Assembly: GCF_005502465.1 (NCBI RefSeq) | Contig: NZ_SCOT01000002.1 | Span: 62,001-126,000 of the forward strand | From: Sphingopyxis sp. L1A2A | GTDB lineage: Bacteria > Pseudomonadota > Alphaproteobacteria > Sphingomonadales > Sphingomonadaceae | Length of the DNA: 64,000 nt | Direction: 5' to 3' | In this document: positions 55,734 to 64,000 of the stretch, piece after piece | Position numbering within the stretch: the first letter of the stretch is position 1 | Layout of the letters: every line of letters starts with the position of its first letter | Notes under the pieces: model-generated | Databases searched by the model: none | Seen by the model: only the letters and a program-made list of their open reading frames with translations | What the model was told of the DNA's origin: nothing | Translations under genes and position numbers: made by a program

Positions 55734-56663
55734 ATGGCGGCGCCGCTCTTTACGATTTTCACCCCCAGCTATAACCGCGCGCACACGTTGCCGCGGGTTT
55801 ACGAAAGCATCGCGGCGCAGATTTTCCGCGATTTCGAATGGGTCGTCGTCGATGACGGATCGACCGACAATACCGCTGAACTGGTCAAGGCATGGGCGCG
55901 CGAGGCCGATTTCGCGATCCGCTATTTCCATCAGCCCAACGGGCACAAGAAGACCGCGTTCAATCGCGGCGTTCGCGAGGCGCGGGGCGAATTGTTCCTG
56001 TGCTGGGACAGCGATGATACGGCGCCGGCTGACGCGCTCCAGATTTTTCGCGATCGTTGGGCCGCGATCCCGGAAGGGGATCGCGATGCCTATGTCGGGA
56101 TTACCGGGCTGTGCATCGACGAAGCGGGCGCGATCGTCGGCGACCGCTATCCCACCAGCCCGTATGACAGCGACACGCTGTCATCGACGCTGGGCGACGG
56201 TATCGGCGGCGAAAAATGGGGCTTTCAGCGGTTGGCGGTGCTTCGGGACTATCCCTTTCCCGAGTTCATTCAGGGGCTGGTTGGCGAAGGGCTGATCTGG
56301 AACGCGATCGCCCGAAAATATCGGACCCGCTACGTCAATGATGTCGTGCGCATCTATCATGTCGAGCCGGATTCGCTGATTCATAGCCAGAAGACGGTGG
56401 CCAAAATGCGCGGTGTTGCCGAAGGGCAATGCTATGCTGCTGCGGCATTTCTGGATCACGACTGGCGCTGGTTTGCGAAGGCGCCAACCGAAGTGGTGAA
56501 GATCGCCGCCAATCACACACGCTTTGCGTGGCATCTGCACCGGAGCGGCCGAACCGTGCGGCACCCTCCCAAAACGCTTGTCGGCTGGACGCTGAAGTTG
56601 CTCGCCTGGCCGATCGGTGTTGCGGCGTTCCTCTATGACGAGATGGGGTCTGCGACCGTTTGA
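55734..56663 (+). CDS. Glycosyltransferase family 2
   Basis: 309 residues. The GT-A start is FTIFTPSYNRAHTLPRVYES, then FEWVVVDDGSTDNTAELV, and the catalytic WDSDDTA replaces the DXD. It transfers sugar from a nucleotide donor at the cytoplasmic face. Its end overlaps the end of the next, convergent gene by 31 bases. Confidence 0.92.
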   Translation: MAAPLFTIFTPSYNRAHTLPRVYESIAAQIFRDFEWVVVDDGSTDNTAELVKAWAREADFAIRYFHQPNGHKKTAFNRGVREARGELFLCWDSDDTAPADALQIFRDRWAAIPEGDRDAYVGITGLCIDEAGAIVGDRYPTSPYDSDTLSSTLGDGIGGEKWGFQRLAVLRDYPFPEFIQGLVGEGLIWNAIARKYRTRYVNDVVRIYHVEPDSLIHSQKTVAKMRGVAEGQCYAAAAFLDHDWRWFAKAPTEVVKIAANHTRFAWHLHRSGRTVRHPPKTLVGWTLKLLAWPIGVAAFLYDEMGSATV

Positions 56664-57772
56664 TCCTCGGCCGCGACGTCGCGAAGCAGGCTATCCCACT
56701 CCGACAAGATCACATCGAGCGAATAAACATCGGCGACCTCGCGAGCGGTGCGCGACAGCGCTGCGCGCTGCGGATCGTCGGTCATCAGATCCTGCAGGGT
56801 CTTCTGAAGCCGCTCCACATGGCTGTTGTCGGGCAGCAACCGCAATCGGCGTCCGCCATCGCTCAATTGTGCGGGGCCGGTTTCGACGTCGAACGCCACC
56901 GATGCCACGCCATGCGCCATCGCCTCCAGCAGGCTGTTCGGAAAGCCTTCGTAGCTGGAGGTCATGACATACAGGTCGGCGCGGCCGTACCAGCTGGCGA
57001 GATTACCGGCGAAGCCGGGCAGGAATATGCGTCCGTCGAGCTCCCGCTCCGCGAGCCTGGCTTGCAGCATTGGGCGCAGCGGACCGTCACCCAGCATGAC
57101 AAGTTTCCATTGTTTGGCGGCGCCCGCGAGCCTGGTGAAGGCGTCGACCATGATGTCAGGGCGTTTGGCGGCGTCCATCCGGCCCACCCACAATATGACC
57201 CGATCCCCCGACTTCAACAAAGCTGCCGACGGGATGACGGGGTCCGCATCGACCATCGGCAAGGCAATGGGATTGGAAATGACCACGGTCTTTGTCCGGC
57301 GCGCGCGCCGCCGCAACCAATCGGCTGTCGCTTCGGTTTGCGCCACGAGCGCGGCCGCCCAAGGATAGGTCAAGCGACGAAGGATGCGGTAGGAACGGGG
57401 GAGTGGTGGCATGAGCCGCGGCGGATAGGTGCGTTCGCAGGCGATGACAGGAATGCCGGTGCCCTTGGCGGCAATCAGCGCGCCAATGTTCACGTGGGGC
57501 AAAAATGAAACGATGACATGGGGCCGCAACGCCCCTATGAACCGGCGCAAGATTTTGAGCCGCGCGAGCCGGCTTGCCCCAGCTTTGCAGTGATCCGAAA
57601 GAAACTCCAGTTCGACCCTTTCCGCTAACTGATAGACACACTCTCCGCGGGCTGAGAAAGTCGGCATAAGAGTGACGTCATGCCCGCGGGCGGTCCAGGC
57701 GTTGGCGAGCAGCGCGGCCACCCGTTCAGCGCCACCCCCTCCCATGGACGAAGTCAGGAAAAGAATTTTCAC
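56633..57772 (-). CDS. Glycosyltransferase family 4
   Basis: 379 residues from GTG 57772. GT-B fold: KILFLTSSMGGGGAERVAAL at the N-terminus, WVGRMDAAKRPDIMVDAF and TSSYEGFPNSLLEAMAHGVA at the C-terminus, the typical E(x7)E region. Divergent from the Wzy-like gene. Confidence 0.92.
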   Translation of the reverse strand: MKILFLTSSMGGGGAERVAALLANAWTARGHDVTLMPTFSARGECVYQLAERVELEFLSDHCKAGASRLARLKILRRFIGALRPHVIVSFLPHVNIGALIAAKGTGIPVIACERTYPPRLMPPLPRSYRILRRLTYPWAAALVAQTEATADWLRRRARRTKTVVISNPIALPMVDADPVIPSAALLKSGDRVILWVGRMDAAKRPDIMVDAFTRLAGAAKQWKLVMLGDGPLRPMLQARLAERELDGRIFLPGFAGNLASWYGRADLYVMTSSYEGFPNSLLEAMAHGVASVAFDVETGPAQLSDGGRRLRLLPDNSHVERLQKTLQDLMTDDPQRAALSRTAREVADVYSLDVILSEWDSLLRDVAAEDQTVADPISS

Positions 57773-57816
57773 CGTGAAACTTCCTGCAGTCAAAATTTCA
57801 GTAAAGCTATTGCTCG

Positions 57817-58833
57817 ATGCGTGAAGTAAATCAATATAATTCACCTAAGTATCGCAGCGGTAAATCATATATCATTCCTGCACTGATTATGGTGATGATT
57901 TCTCTCATCCCATGGTCTGACATCTTGTTATCGGCAACCAACAAGATGCTTTGGGATCGGGAAATATACGCACAGAAAATTATCACCGGAGATTCGGTAT
58001 TAAACTATTTTGAATATGACACGTTATCGTCATATTTTACCGCGGAATATACTTGGGAATTTTTGATCAAGATGATCCAGGATGGGGTCATTCCTATCGA
58101 TCATACCTTATTTTTCCAGATAATATCGACAATATGGGTCGTGTCTGCCGCGATGATTCTTTATCGCCATGGCGGATATTTTTGCCTTCCTTTAATCGCT
58201 AACCCGCTTGTTTTCGATCTTGCCTATTCACAGCTCAGATCGGCTTTGGCGGTTTCAATTCTGTATATCGTCTACCTTCTCCGCCCGAAATCCAATCTGA
58301 TTGCGATCGCTCTGTGTCTGTTTGCGGCGACCATACATACATCGATGCTTATCTTTCTGGCGATTTATGTGCTTTGCAGCATCACGGCTGACGAGGGCGG
58401 CAAGCTGTCGGGATGGTCGAAGGAGGTGCGGTTGGCGCTGGTCGTCGGTGTCGGGCTCGCGATCGGCCTGATGATCGGACCGTTGAGAGGTTCGATCCTG
58501 ACATTCGTCGGCGATCGGCGCGCCGAATATGCCGATGCGTCGAGCGGCCTGCTTTACATGAGTTTCTGGGTAATCCTCTTCGCCATCTTCTTGCAGAATT
58601 ATCGGGAAACTTTTCGATCTCTTGAAGGACGCTTTACGCTTTGCGTGCTGGCGCTCGTCTTCGTCAATATCTTCACTTCCTTCTATTCGCTCCGTTTTCT
58701 GGCGATGTTCTACCCGTTTGCGATCGCCGCGATCATGATGACCAGGCCGGCGGTACGCATCCCGACGCTGGTCATTTTTCTGATGTATATGGCCGCCCAA
58801 TGGTATTATTATCTGAACACGTTGAACGGATAG
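57817..58833 (+). CDS. EpsG/Wzy-like polysaccharide polymerase
   Basis: 338 residues with about 8-10 transmembrane segments: IIPALIMVMISLIPW, then later QLRSALAVSILYIVYLL with the Arg following SQ, typical of EpsG proteins. The first 170 codons are clearly AT-richer than all neighbours, which suggests horizontal exchange of the polymerase, the usual source of serotype change. Start could be a later in-frame codon. Confidence 0.78.
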   Translation: MREVNQYNSPKYRSGKSYIIPALIMVMISLIPWSDILLSATNKMLWDREIYAQKIITGDSVLNYFEYDTLSSYFTAEYTWEFLIKMIQDGVIPIDHTLFFQIISTIWVVSAAMILYRHGGYFCLPLIANPLVFDLAYSQLRSALAVSILYIVYLLRPKSNLIAIALCLFAATIHTSMLIFLAIYVLCSITADEGGKLSGWSKEVRLALVVGVGLAIGLMIGPLRGSILTFVGDRRAEYADASSGLLYMSFWVILFAIFLQNYRETFRSLEGRFTLCVLALVFVNIFTSFYSLRFLAMFYPFAIAAIMMTRPAVRIPTLVIFLMYMAAQWYYYLNTLNG

Positions 58834-58967
58834 TCCCTGGTGAAACGTCACTGGATTTGGAAGGGCGCGCGACCTAGGGCTGTGGGCAGGATCGAACTGC
58901 CTCCGCGTCGCCTTGTGCAATGCGTCCGCGCGATCGTCGCGCGCGGTCCGACCGGTTGCTGGCGGTA

Positions 58968-60113
58968 ATGGCAGTGCCCCGCATCCTGCACGTCATCACC
59001 GCTTTGGAGATGGGAGGCGCTGAGCGATCGCTGGCGAACCTGCTCCTCGACCGCCCTGGTGAACGGCAAGATGCGCATGTCGTTTCGCTGTCGGGAAGGG
59101 GCCATTATAGCGACATCCTCGCCGGGCTTGGAATCGGCGTCGATCATCTCGAGCTGAGCCGTTCCCCGCGACTGCTGTCGGCGCCGCTGCGGCTTTATCG
59201 GATCATCCGACGGTTCCGGCCGGATGTGATCCAGGGTTGGATGTATCATGGCAATCTGATCGCATCGCTGGCTGGCCTGATGGCTGGCCCGCGCGTGTCT
59301 GTTGCCTGGAATATCCGGCAATCGCTCTATGACGTTGCGACCGAGAAGCCCGGGACGCAGCAGGTCATACGGATGCTCGCCAAGCTATCGGCCCGGCCCG
59401 ATGCCATTGTGTATAATAGCTTCCAGGCGCGGGACCATCATGAAGCCTTCGGTTTCCGGTCGGCAGGGTCGGGGACGGTGATCCCGAATGGTTTTGATAC
59501 CGCCCGCTGGCGACCGGATGCGGCACACCGCCAAACCATGCGGAGCGCACTTGCGGTCGCCGACACCGATATTGTTGCAGGTTTTGTGGGTCGTTATCAT
59601 CCGATCAAGGATGTCCCGACCTTTCTCGCCGCCAGCGCGAAGGCCATGGCCCATGATCCGCGACTGCATATTGCGCTGGTCGGGGAGGGGCTGAATGCCG
59701 ACAACCCGGCGCTCGCCGCGCATTTTGCGCGCCTGCCGGCTGGCAGAGTGCATTCGCTGGGGCGGCGAGGCGACATCGAAAAGATTCTGCCCGGTTTTGA
59801 TTTGCTTTGCCTGTCTTCCGCCAGCGAAGGCTTTCCAAACGTGTTGGGTGAAGCGATGGCGACCGCGCTGCCGTGCATAACCACCGATGTCGGCGATTGT
59901 GCGTGGGTGATGGACGGGCGGGGGCGGATCGTGCCACCCGGCGATGTCGCTGCCATGGCAACCGCGATGAGCGAGCTGGGTGACTTGAGTGCCGCTCAGC
60001 GGCACGCGATCGGGATGGCAGCACGGGACAGAATTGTCACCGGCTTTGGGTTTGATGCGACATTGGATGCCTATACAAGGCTTTATGATTCCTTGGTAAA
60101 AAGAGAAGATTGA
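58968..60113 (+). CDS. Glycosyltransferase family 4
   Basis: 381 residues from ATG 58968. RILHVITALEMGGAERSLAN, FVGRYHPIKDVPTFLAASAK and SSASEGFPNVLGEAMATALP are GT4 hallmarks. Its TGA overlaps the ATG of the amidotransferase gene (TGATG), so the two are coupled. Confidence 0.92.
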   Translation: MAVPRILHVITALEMGGAERSLANLLLDRPGERQDAHVVSLSGRGHYSDILAGLGIGVDHLELSRSPRLLSAPLRLYRIIRRFRPDVIQGWMYHGNLIASLAGLMAGPRVSVAWNIRQSLYDVATEKPGTQQVIRMLAKLSARPDAIVYNSFQARDHHEAFGFRSAGSGTVIPNGFDTARWRPDAAHRQTMRSALAVADTDIVAGFVGRYHPIKDVPTFLAASAKAMAHDPRLHIALVGEGLNADNPALAAHFARLPAGRVHSLGRRGDIEKILPGFDLLCLSSASEGFPNVLGEAMATALPCITTDVGDCAWVMDGRGRIVPPGDVAAMATAMSELGDLSAAQRHAIGMAARDRIVTGFGFDATLDAYTRLYDSLVKRED

Positions 60114-62052
60114 TGTGTGGTTTTGTAGGCTTTCTGGATCGGGCCGGTTTTTCGGACGGCGAGGCGCTTTTGCGGCGCATGGCCGACACGATCGTCCATC
60201 GCGGACCCGACAGTGATGGCTATTGGGTTGACGGTGAAGCGGGGATCGCCCTCGCGCATCGTCGTCTGGCGATCATCGACCTGTCGGCGGCGGGGCACCA
60301 GCCCATGGCGAGCCACGACGGCCGTTATGTGCTGAGCTACAACGGCGAAATCTACAATCACCTCGATCTGCGGCGCGAGCTTGAAGCGAGGGGCGCCATT
60401 GAATGGCGCGGTCATTCCGATACCGAAACCTTGCTACAGGGCTTTTCCACCTGGGGTGTGCTGGGAACGCTGGAACGAACGGCATGTTCGCATTCGCGCT
60501 TTGGGACCGTGCCGAACGCAAGCTGATCCTGGCGCGAGACCGTATGGGCGAAAAGCCGATCTATTATGGCATGCAGGGCGGCGCGCTGCTGTTCGGTTCT
60601 GAACTGAAGGCGCTGCGGCAGCATCCCGGCTGGCAGGGCGGCATCGACCGCGATGTGCTGGCGCTGTTCCTGCGGCACAATTATGTTCCCGGTCCTTATT
60701 CGATCTTTGAAGGCATCCGCAAACTGCCGCCCGGTCATTATCTGGAGGTCGGGACGGACGACGCGGCGCCCGGCGAGCCGGTGGCCTATTGGAACATTGC
60801 CGAAAAAGCGCGGGAGGGCCGCGACGCTCCGTTCGTGGGCTCGCCCGACGCGGCGGTCGACGCGCTCGAGGAGCTGCTGCTCGACGCCGTGGGTATCCGG
60901 ATGGCAGCGGACGTGCCGCTGGGCGCCTTCCTGTCGGGCGGCTATGACTCCAGCACCGTTGTCGCGTTGATGCAGCGCCAGTCGTCGCGCCCGGTGAAGA
61001 CGTTTTCCATTGGCTTTTCGGAAGCCGAATATGACGAGGCGCATCATGCGAAACGCGTGGCGGCGCATCTGGGCACCGACCACACTGAGCTTTATGTCAC
61101 CCCCGACGATGCCTTGGCGCAAATACCGGTCCTGCCGCATCATTGGGATGAACCTTTCGCGGATTCCTCTCAGATTCCCACGATGCTGGTCAGCCGCCTC
61201 GCGCGCAGCGAGGTGACCGTCAGCCTGTCGGGCGATGCGGGCGACGAACTGTTTGGCGGCTATACCCGCTACACGCTGGGATATGACCTCTGGAAACGGC
61301 TTGGGGTGCTGCCCCGCGGAATGCGTAAGCTGGCGGCAGGCGCCTTGCGGATGACGCCGGCAGGCGCCATCGACGCGGCGATGCGGATCGCGCCCGAACG
61401 GTTGCGCAAGATGGCGGTCGGCGATCGGCTGCTCAAATTTGCCGACGTGCTGGACGTCGACAGCGCCGATGATTTTTATCGCTCGCTGGTATCCCATGCC
61501 AAGCGGCCGACGGATCTGGTGCTGGGCGCAAACGAGCCGCCGACGATATTGACGACGACGGATTCCGGCTGGCCGTCGAACGGGGATTTCCGCGACCGCA
61601 TGATGTATCTCGACATGCGGAGCTATTTGCCCGACGATATTCTGGTCAAGGTCGATCGCGCGAGCATGGCATTTAGCCTGGAATCGCGCGTTCCGTTGCT
61701 CGATCACCGGGTCGTCGAGTTCGCGCTCGGGCTGCCGCTCGCATATAAAATCCGCGACGGACAGCCCAAATGGCCGCTGCGCCAGCTTCTATACCGCTAT
61801 GTTCCACGCGAAATGATGGAGCGCCCGAAAATGGGGTTCGGCGTGCCGATCGAACATTGGCTGCGCGGCCCGCTGCGCGACTGGGCGGATGATTTGCTCG
61901 CGCCCGACCGGCTCAAGCGTGACGGATTCTTCGATGTCGATGCGGTGACCCGTATGTGGTCCGACACGCGCAGCGGCCGTCGACGCATGCACTACCATAT
62001 CTGGGATATTTTGATGTTTCAGGCGTGGCTGGATTCGCCAACCGCGCGGTAG
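60113..62052 (+). pseudogene. Asparagine synthase (glutamine-hydrolysing) family, frameshifted
   Basis: The first frame starts MCGFVGFLDRAGFS (nucleophile Cys2 after Met removal) and includes LSYNGEIYNHLDLRREL and HSDTETLLQGFSTWG; at about 60478 the frame breaks and goes on 4 bases short in the second frame (GMFAFALWDRAERKLILARD, MGEKPIYYG, SGGYDSSTV, WPLRQLLYRYVP) to stop 62052. In intact homologues a Leu-Asn pair (as in LERLNGMFAFA) sits here, so the DNA CTGGAACG|AACGGCATG looks like one lacking 4 bases. Such enzymes amidate uronic sugars. A sequencing error is possible; otherwise the gene is broken. Confidence 0.82.
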
Positions 62053-62058
62053 GCGGCG

Positions 62059-63405
62059 TCAGGCGACGGCGTTTAACGCCATCGAACGCTCCGGCCACGT
62101 CAACCCGAAATGCGCCGCGACCCGCGACGGCAAATCGGCGAGCGCGATCCGCGACGTCGACAGCCGGTCGGCACATTCTGCCGTGTCGACCAGATAGCCG
62201 ATGCCATCATGTTCGCCATTTTTGATCGCGACGAAATTCACATGGCGGCGCAGATTGGCAAAATGCTCGTTATCAACCACGAAGCCAAAGCCGCTCGCGA
62301 TGTCTTTGGGATAGGTCAGCATCACAAACAGACTGTCGCCGCGGTTGTCGACGTCGAACAGCTTCATGCCGTCGGCGCCGATGGCCGCGTCGAGGCGGCG
62401 CTGAATGGCCTGGGCGTTGTCGGCCGTGCCGGCATCGATCAGAAAATCGCGCGACATGCGAGGATGCACCGCAAAATTGCTACACCCGATCTCGCGCAGG
62501 AAGGCGTCATGATCGGCAAGCCGCCAATAATAGCATTCTTCGGAATAGGGATTTTGATGCAGCCCGGTTGCTATCATCAGCCGATAGTCGGGGAGTGCTT
62601 GCTCGATGCGCCCGACCAGTCGGTCATATTGCCGGTACACGCCAAGGATCGGGTCGTCACTGTGCGGGAGCAACCATTCGGGGTTGCGGTGCGGGCCATC
62701 ATAAACGGCAGAATTGAACATGTAATGATGCTGTAAATGCGCGCCGCCGTTCAGGAAAAGCGATACATAGCCGGGCCGCTTTGCGCGCGTTTCCGAAATG
62801 GTGATCGCGGTCAGAAGCTCGTCCAATATCAGCGCCAGCGCCCATTTGCCGCCCCGGGCGGCGCGCGTCACATAGCTTGCGAGCTGTCCATATTCGCGAA
62901 TTCCGCAATAGCGCAGAACAGCGAGCCCCAGAGCTGCCGCGGATTGGGGGCTAAGCCGGGAGCCGGCATTTTCGTTTACCGCCTGCGAGGCGGCCACCAT
63001 CACGCGCTTCAACAGCGCCGATCCGGTCACGCGCGTGTCCGTCCATGGATCCGGCAGAAAAAATGCCGCATCGCGCGTCTGGTTGCTTGCATTCATGGGG
63101 CTGGTCGCGGCGACAACAACGCCGCGCTCTTCCAGCCATTCCCAGATCTGGCAAAGGTCATGCTCGACGATATCGCCCAGCCGAAAAACGCCATGTTGTT
63201 TGAACGGCAAACCGGTATGCGCGGTGACCCACTGAATCCACGGCTCCAGCTCTTCATAGCGGGATTCCGAGGTCGTCTCGATCAGCCCGTGGCGCTTGAT
63301 CAAGCGGTTCAGATTCGGCAATTCGTCGATCGCGCCGTAGCGCTGGACGAAATCGAAATTGATTTCGTTCAGTTCGAGTTGAAACAACTTCGCGGGCTTG
63401 TTCAT
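62059..63405 (-). CDS. Alkaline-phosphatase-fold protein of the polysaccharide locus
   Basis: 448 residues from ATG 63405. ELNEINFDFVQRYGAIDELP with LPNLNRLIKRHG near the start, LFLNGGAHLQHHYMFNS in the middle, and IATGLHQNP later fit the nucleotide pyrophosphatase/phosphodiesterase-type fold (metal ligands Asp/Asn and His-His). No signal peptide is seen, which is unusual for the family. It may modify or recycle a nucleotide sugar or lipid intermediate. Its exact substrate is unknown. It is convergent with the amidotransferase and divergent from the last gene. Confidence 0.65.
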   Translation of the reverse strand: MNKPAKLFQLELNEINFDFVQRYGAIDELPNLNRLIKRHGLIETTSESRYEELEPWIQWVTAHTGLPFKQHGVFRLGDIVEHDLCQIWEWLEERGVVVAATSPMNASNQTRDAAFFLPDPWTDTRVTGSALLKRVMVAASQAVNENAGSRLSPQSAAALGLAVLRYCGIREYGQLASYVTRAARGGKWALALILDELLTAITISETRAKRPGYVSLFLNGGAHLQHHYMFNSAVYDGPHRNPEWLLPHSDDPILGVYRQYDRLVGRIEQALPDYRLMIATGLHQNPYSEECYYWRLADHDAFLREIGCSNFAVHPRMSRDFLIDAGTADNAQAIQRRLDAAIGADGMKLFDVDNRGDSLFVMLTYPKDIASGFGFVVDNEHFANLRRHVNFVAIKNGEHDGIGYLVDTAECADRLSTSRIALADLPSRVAAHFGLTWPERSMALNAVA

Positions 63406-63551
63406 CGTTGACCCTCTGCCGCATGAAAGAGGTGAAATCAACGTGCAAGGCGTTTGGCTGCCGCCAATTCCAGACCGGCCGTCGTATGATATTGAATTAC
63501 CGCCGCCGTCGGCCTAGGGGGCCGTCTCCCCCAAAATGACGAGGATCCGTT

Positions 63552-64000
63552 GTGCCAGCCGTAGCGCCGACCACCGAGCCCGCTATCATCTTCCTGTCGG
63601 GCTATGCCGAGGCGCATTATCGGTTTCGCGGCGACCTGATCGCGCAACTGGTCGGCGAGGGGTGGCGCGTCTATGCGCTGGCGCCGGATTATGACGCCGC
63701 GAAAGAGGCCAGGGTGATCGAACTCGGCGCGATCCCGATGACCATATCGCTTGAACGAAACGGCTTGAGCCTGGTGCGCGATATGCGAAGCCTCGTCGCT
63801 TTGTATCGGGTGTTCCGGCGTATCCGTCCCGCCATCTTTTTCGGCTATTTCATCAAGCCGGTCATTTATGGCGCGATCGCAGCATGGCTTGCGCGCGTTC
63901 CGCGCCGCGTGGTCATGGTGGCGGGGCTTGGGTTCGTTTTCATCGACGCCGACCGCGGCACATCCGCTAAGGCGCGCGTTTTGAAGGCTGTCGTCAACAG
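63552..64000 (+). CDS. Glycosyltransferase, GT-B type (N-terminal part)
   Basis: Starts at GTG 63552 with GAGGA upstream and runs off the right edge after about 149 residues. IIFLSGYAEAHYRFRGDLIA, VYALAPDYDAAKEARVIELG and RRVVMVAGLGFVFI fit the N-terminal domain of GT4 enzymes. The C-terminal half, with the donor-binding E(x7)E region, is outside the window. Confidence 0.8.
   Translation, partial: MPAVAPTTEPAIIFLSGYAEAHYRFRGDLIAQLVGEGWRVYALAPDYDAAKEARVIELGAIPMTISLERNGLSLVRDMRSLVALYRVFRRIRPAIFFGYFIKPVIYGAIAAWLARVPRRVVMVAGLGFVFIDADRGTSAKARVLKAVVN

Noticed and set aside
60403-60480. Independent start for the second half of the amidotransferase
   Set aside because: The extra N-terminus is an out-of-frame translation of the glutaminase domain; a frameshift explains it better.

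Overview
The window looks like the chromosome of a GC-rich alphaproteobacterium of the Sphingomonadales; Sphingopyxis-like is my best guess, from general feel rather than a marker comparison. It supports this with the order hslU-hslV, rodZ-like, cpoB-tilS-ftsH, the repeated REP units built on CTGAGCTTGTCGAAGG, and many ATGA/TGATG-coupled operons.

Region 1 (1 to about 18,900) is the right-hand part of an integrated conjugative element. It starts with a minus-strand type IV secretion operon, virB1-B2-B3-B4-B5-eexN-B6-(B7 position)-B8-B9, which runs off the left edge. A LuxR-type regulator without a synthase is divergent from virB1, followed by an Lrp/AsnC regulator. From 9.3 to 18.5 kb lies accessory cargo: a region-4-only sigma-like protein coupled to an unknown protein, a ribbon-helix-helix-like protein with a 33-bp operator-like dyad, two proteins of no recognised family, a NERD nuclease-UvrD helicase fusion, a zinc-ligand-rich unknown protein, a HEPN/Apea-type protein with an RX4H motif and a divergent GIY-YIG-like protein. 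The element ends at a 60-nt 3' fragment of a tRNA-Leu(CAA) gene at 18,901-18,960, which I read as the chromosomal-side attachment site. Its orientation puts the intact tRNA, and probably the integrase, to the left of the window.

Region 2 (18,961 to about 44,300) is ordinary chromosome: tRNA-Ser(GGA), a cyclophilin, a small GIY-YIG protein whose C-terminus is made of a REP unit, DUF1905, tRNA-Thr(GGT), an isolated beta-helix protein, a LysR regulator, a CDC48-type AAA ATPase, an MFS transporter divergent from a methyltransferase, a phospholipase D/cardiolipin synthase, rpoZ, an HWE/HisKA_2 kinase, and then a long minus-strand run of housekeeping genes (ftsH, tilS, cpoB, rodZ-like, hslU, hslV, manA) ending in wecC and wecB.

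Region 3 (about 41,000 to the right edge) is a surface-polysaccharide locus. WecB/WecC should make UDP-ManNAcA; a TviB-like dehydrogenase and a UDP-uronate 4-epimerase-like enzyme should make a second (amino)uronic acid sugar. A Wza-like export lipoprotein, a Wzc-like tyrosine autokinase with eight Tyr-Gly repeats, a Wzx-like flippase, two candidate polymerases/ligases, at least four glycosyltransferases, an FkbM methyltransferase, an alkaline-phosphatase-fold protein and a frameshifted asparagine-synthase-type amidotransferase complete the pathway, suggesting a Wzx/Wzy-dependent acidic capsule or exopolysaccharide.

The most promising candidate for something undescribed is the 11-18.5 kb cargo block just inside the attachment site.
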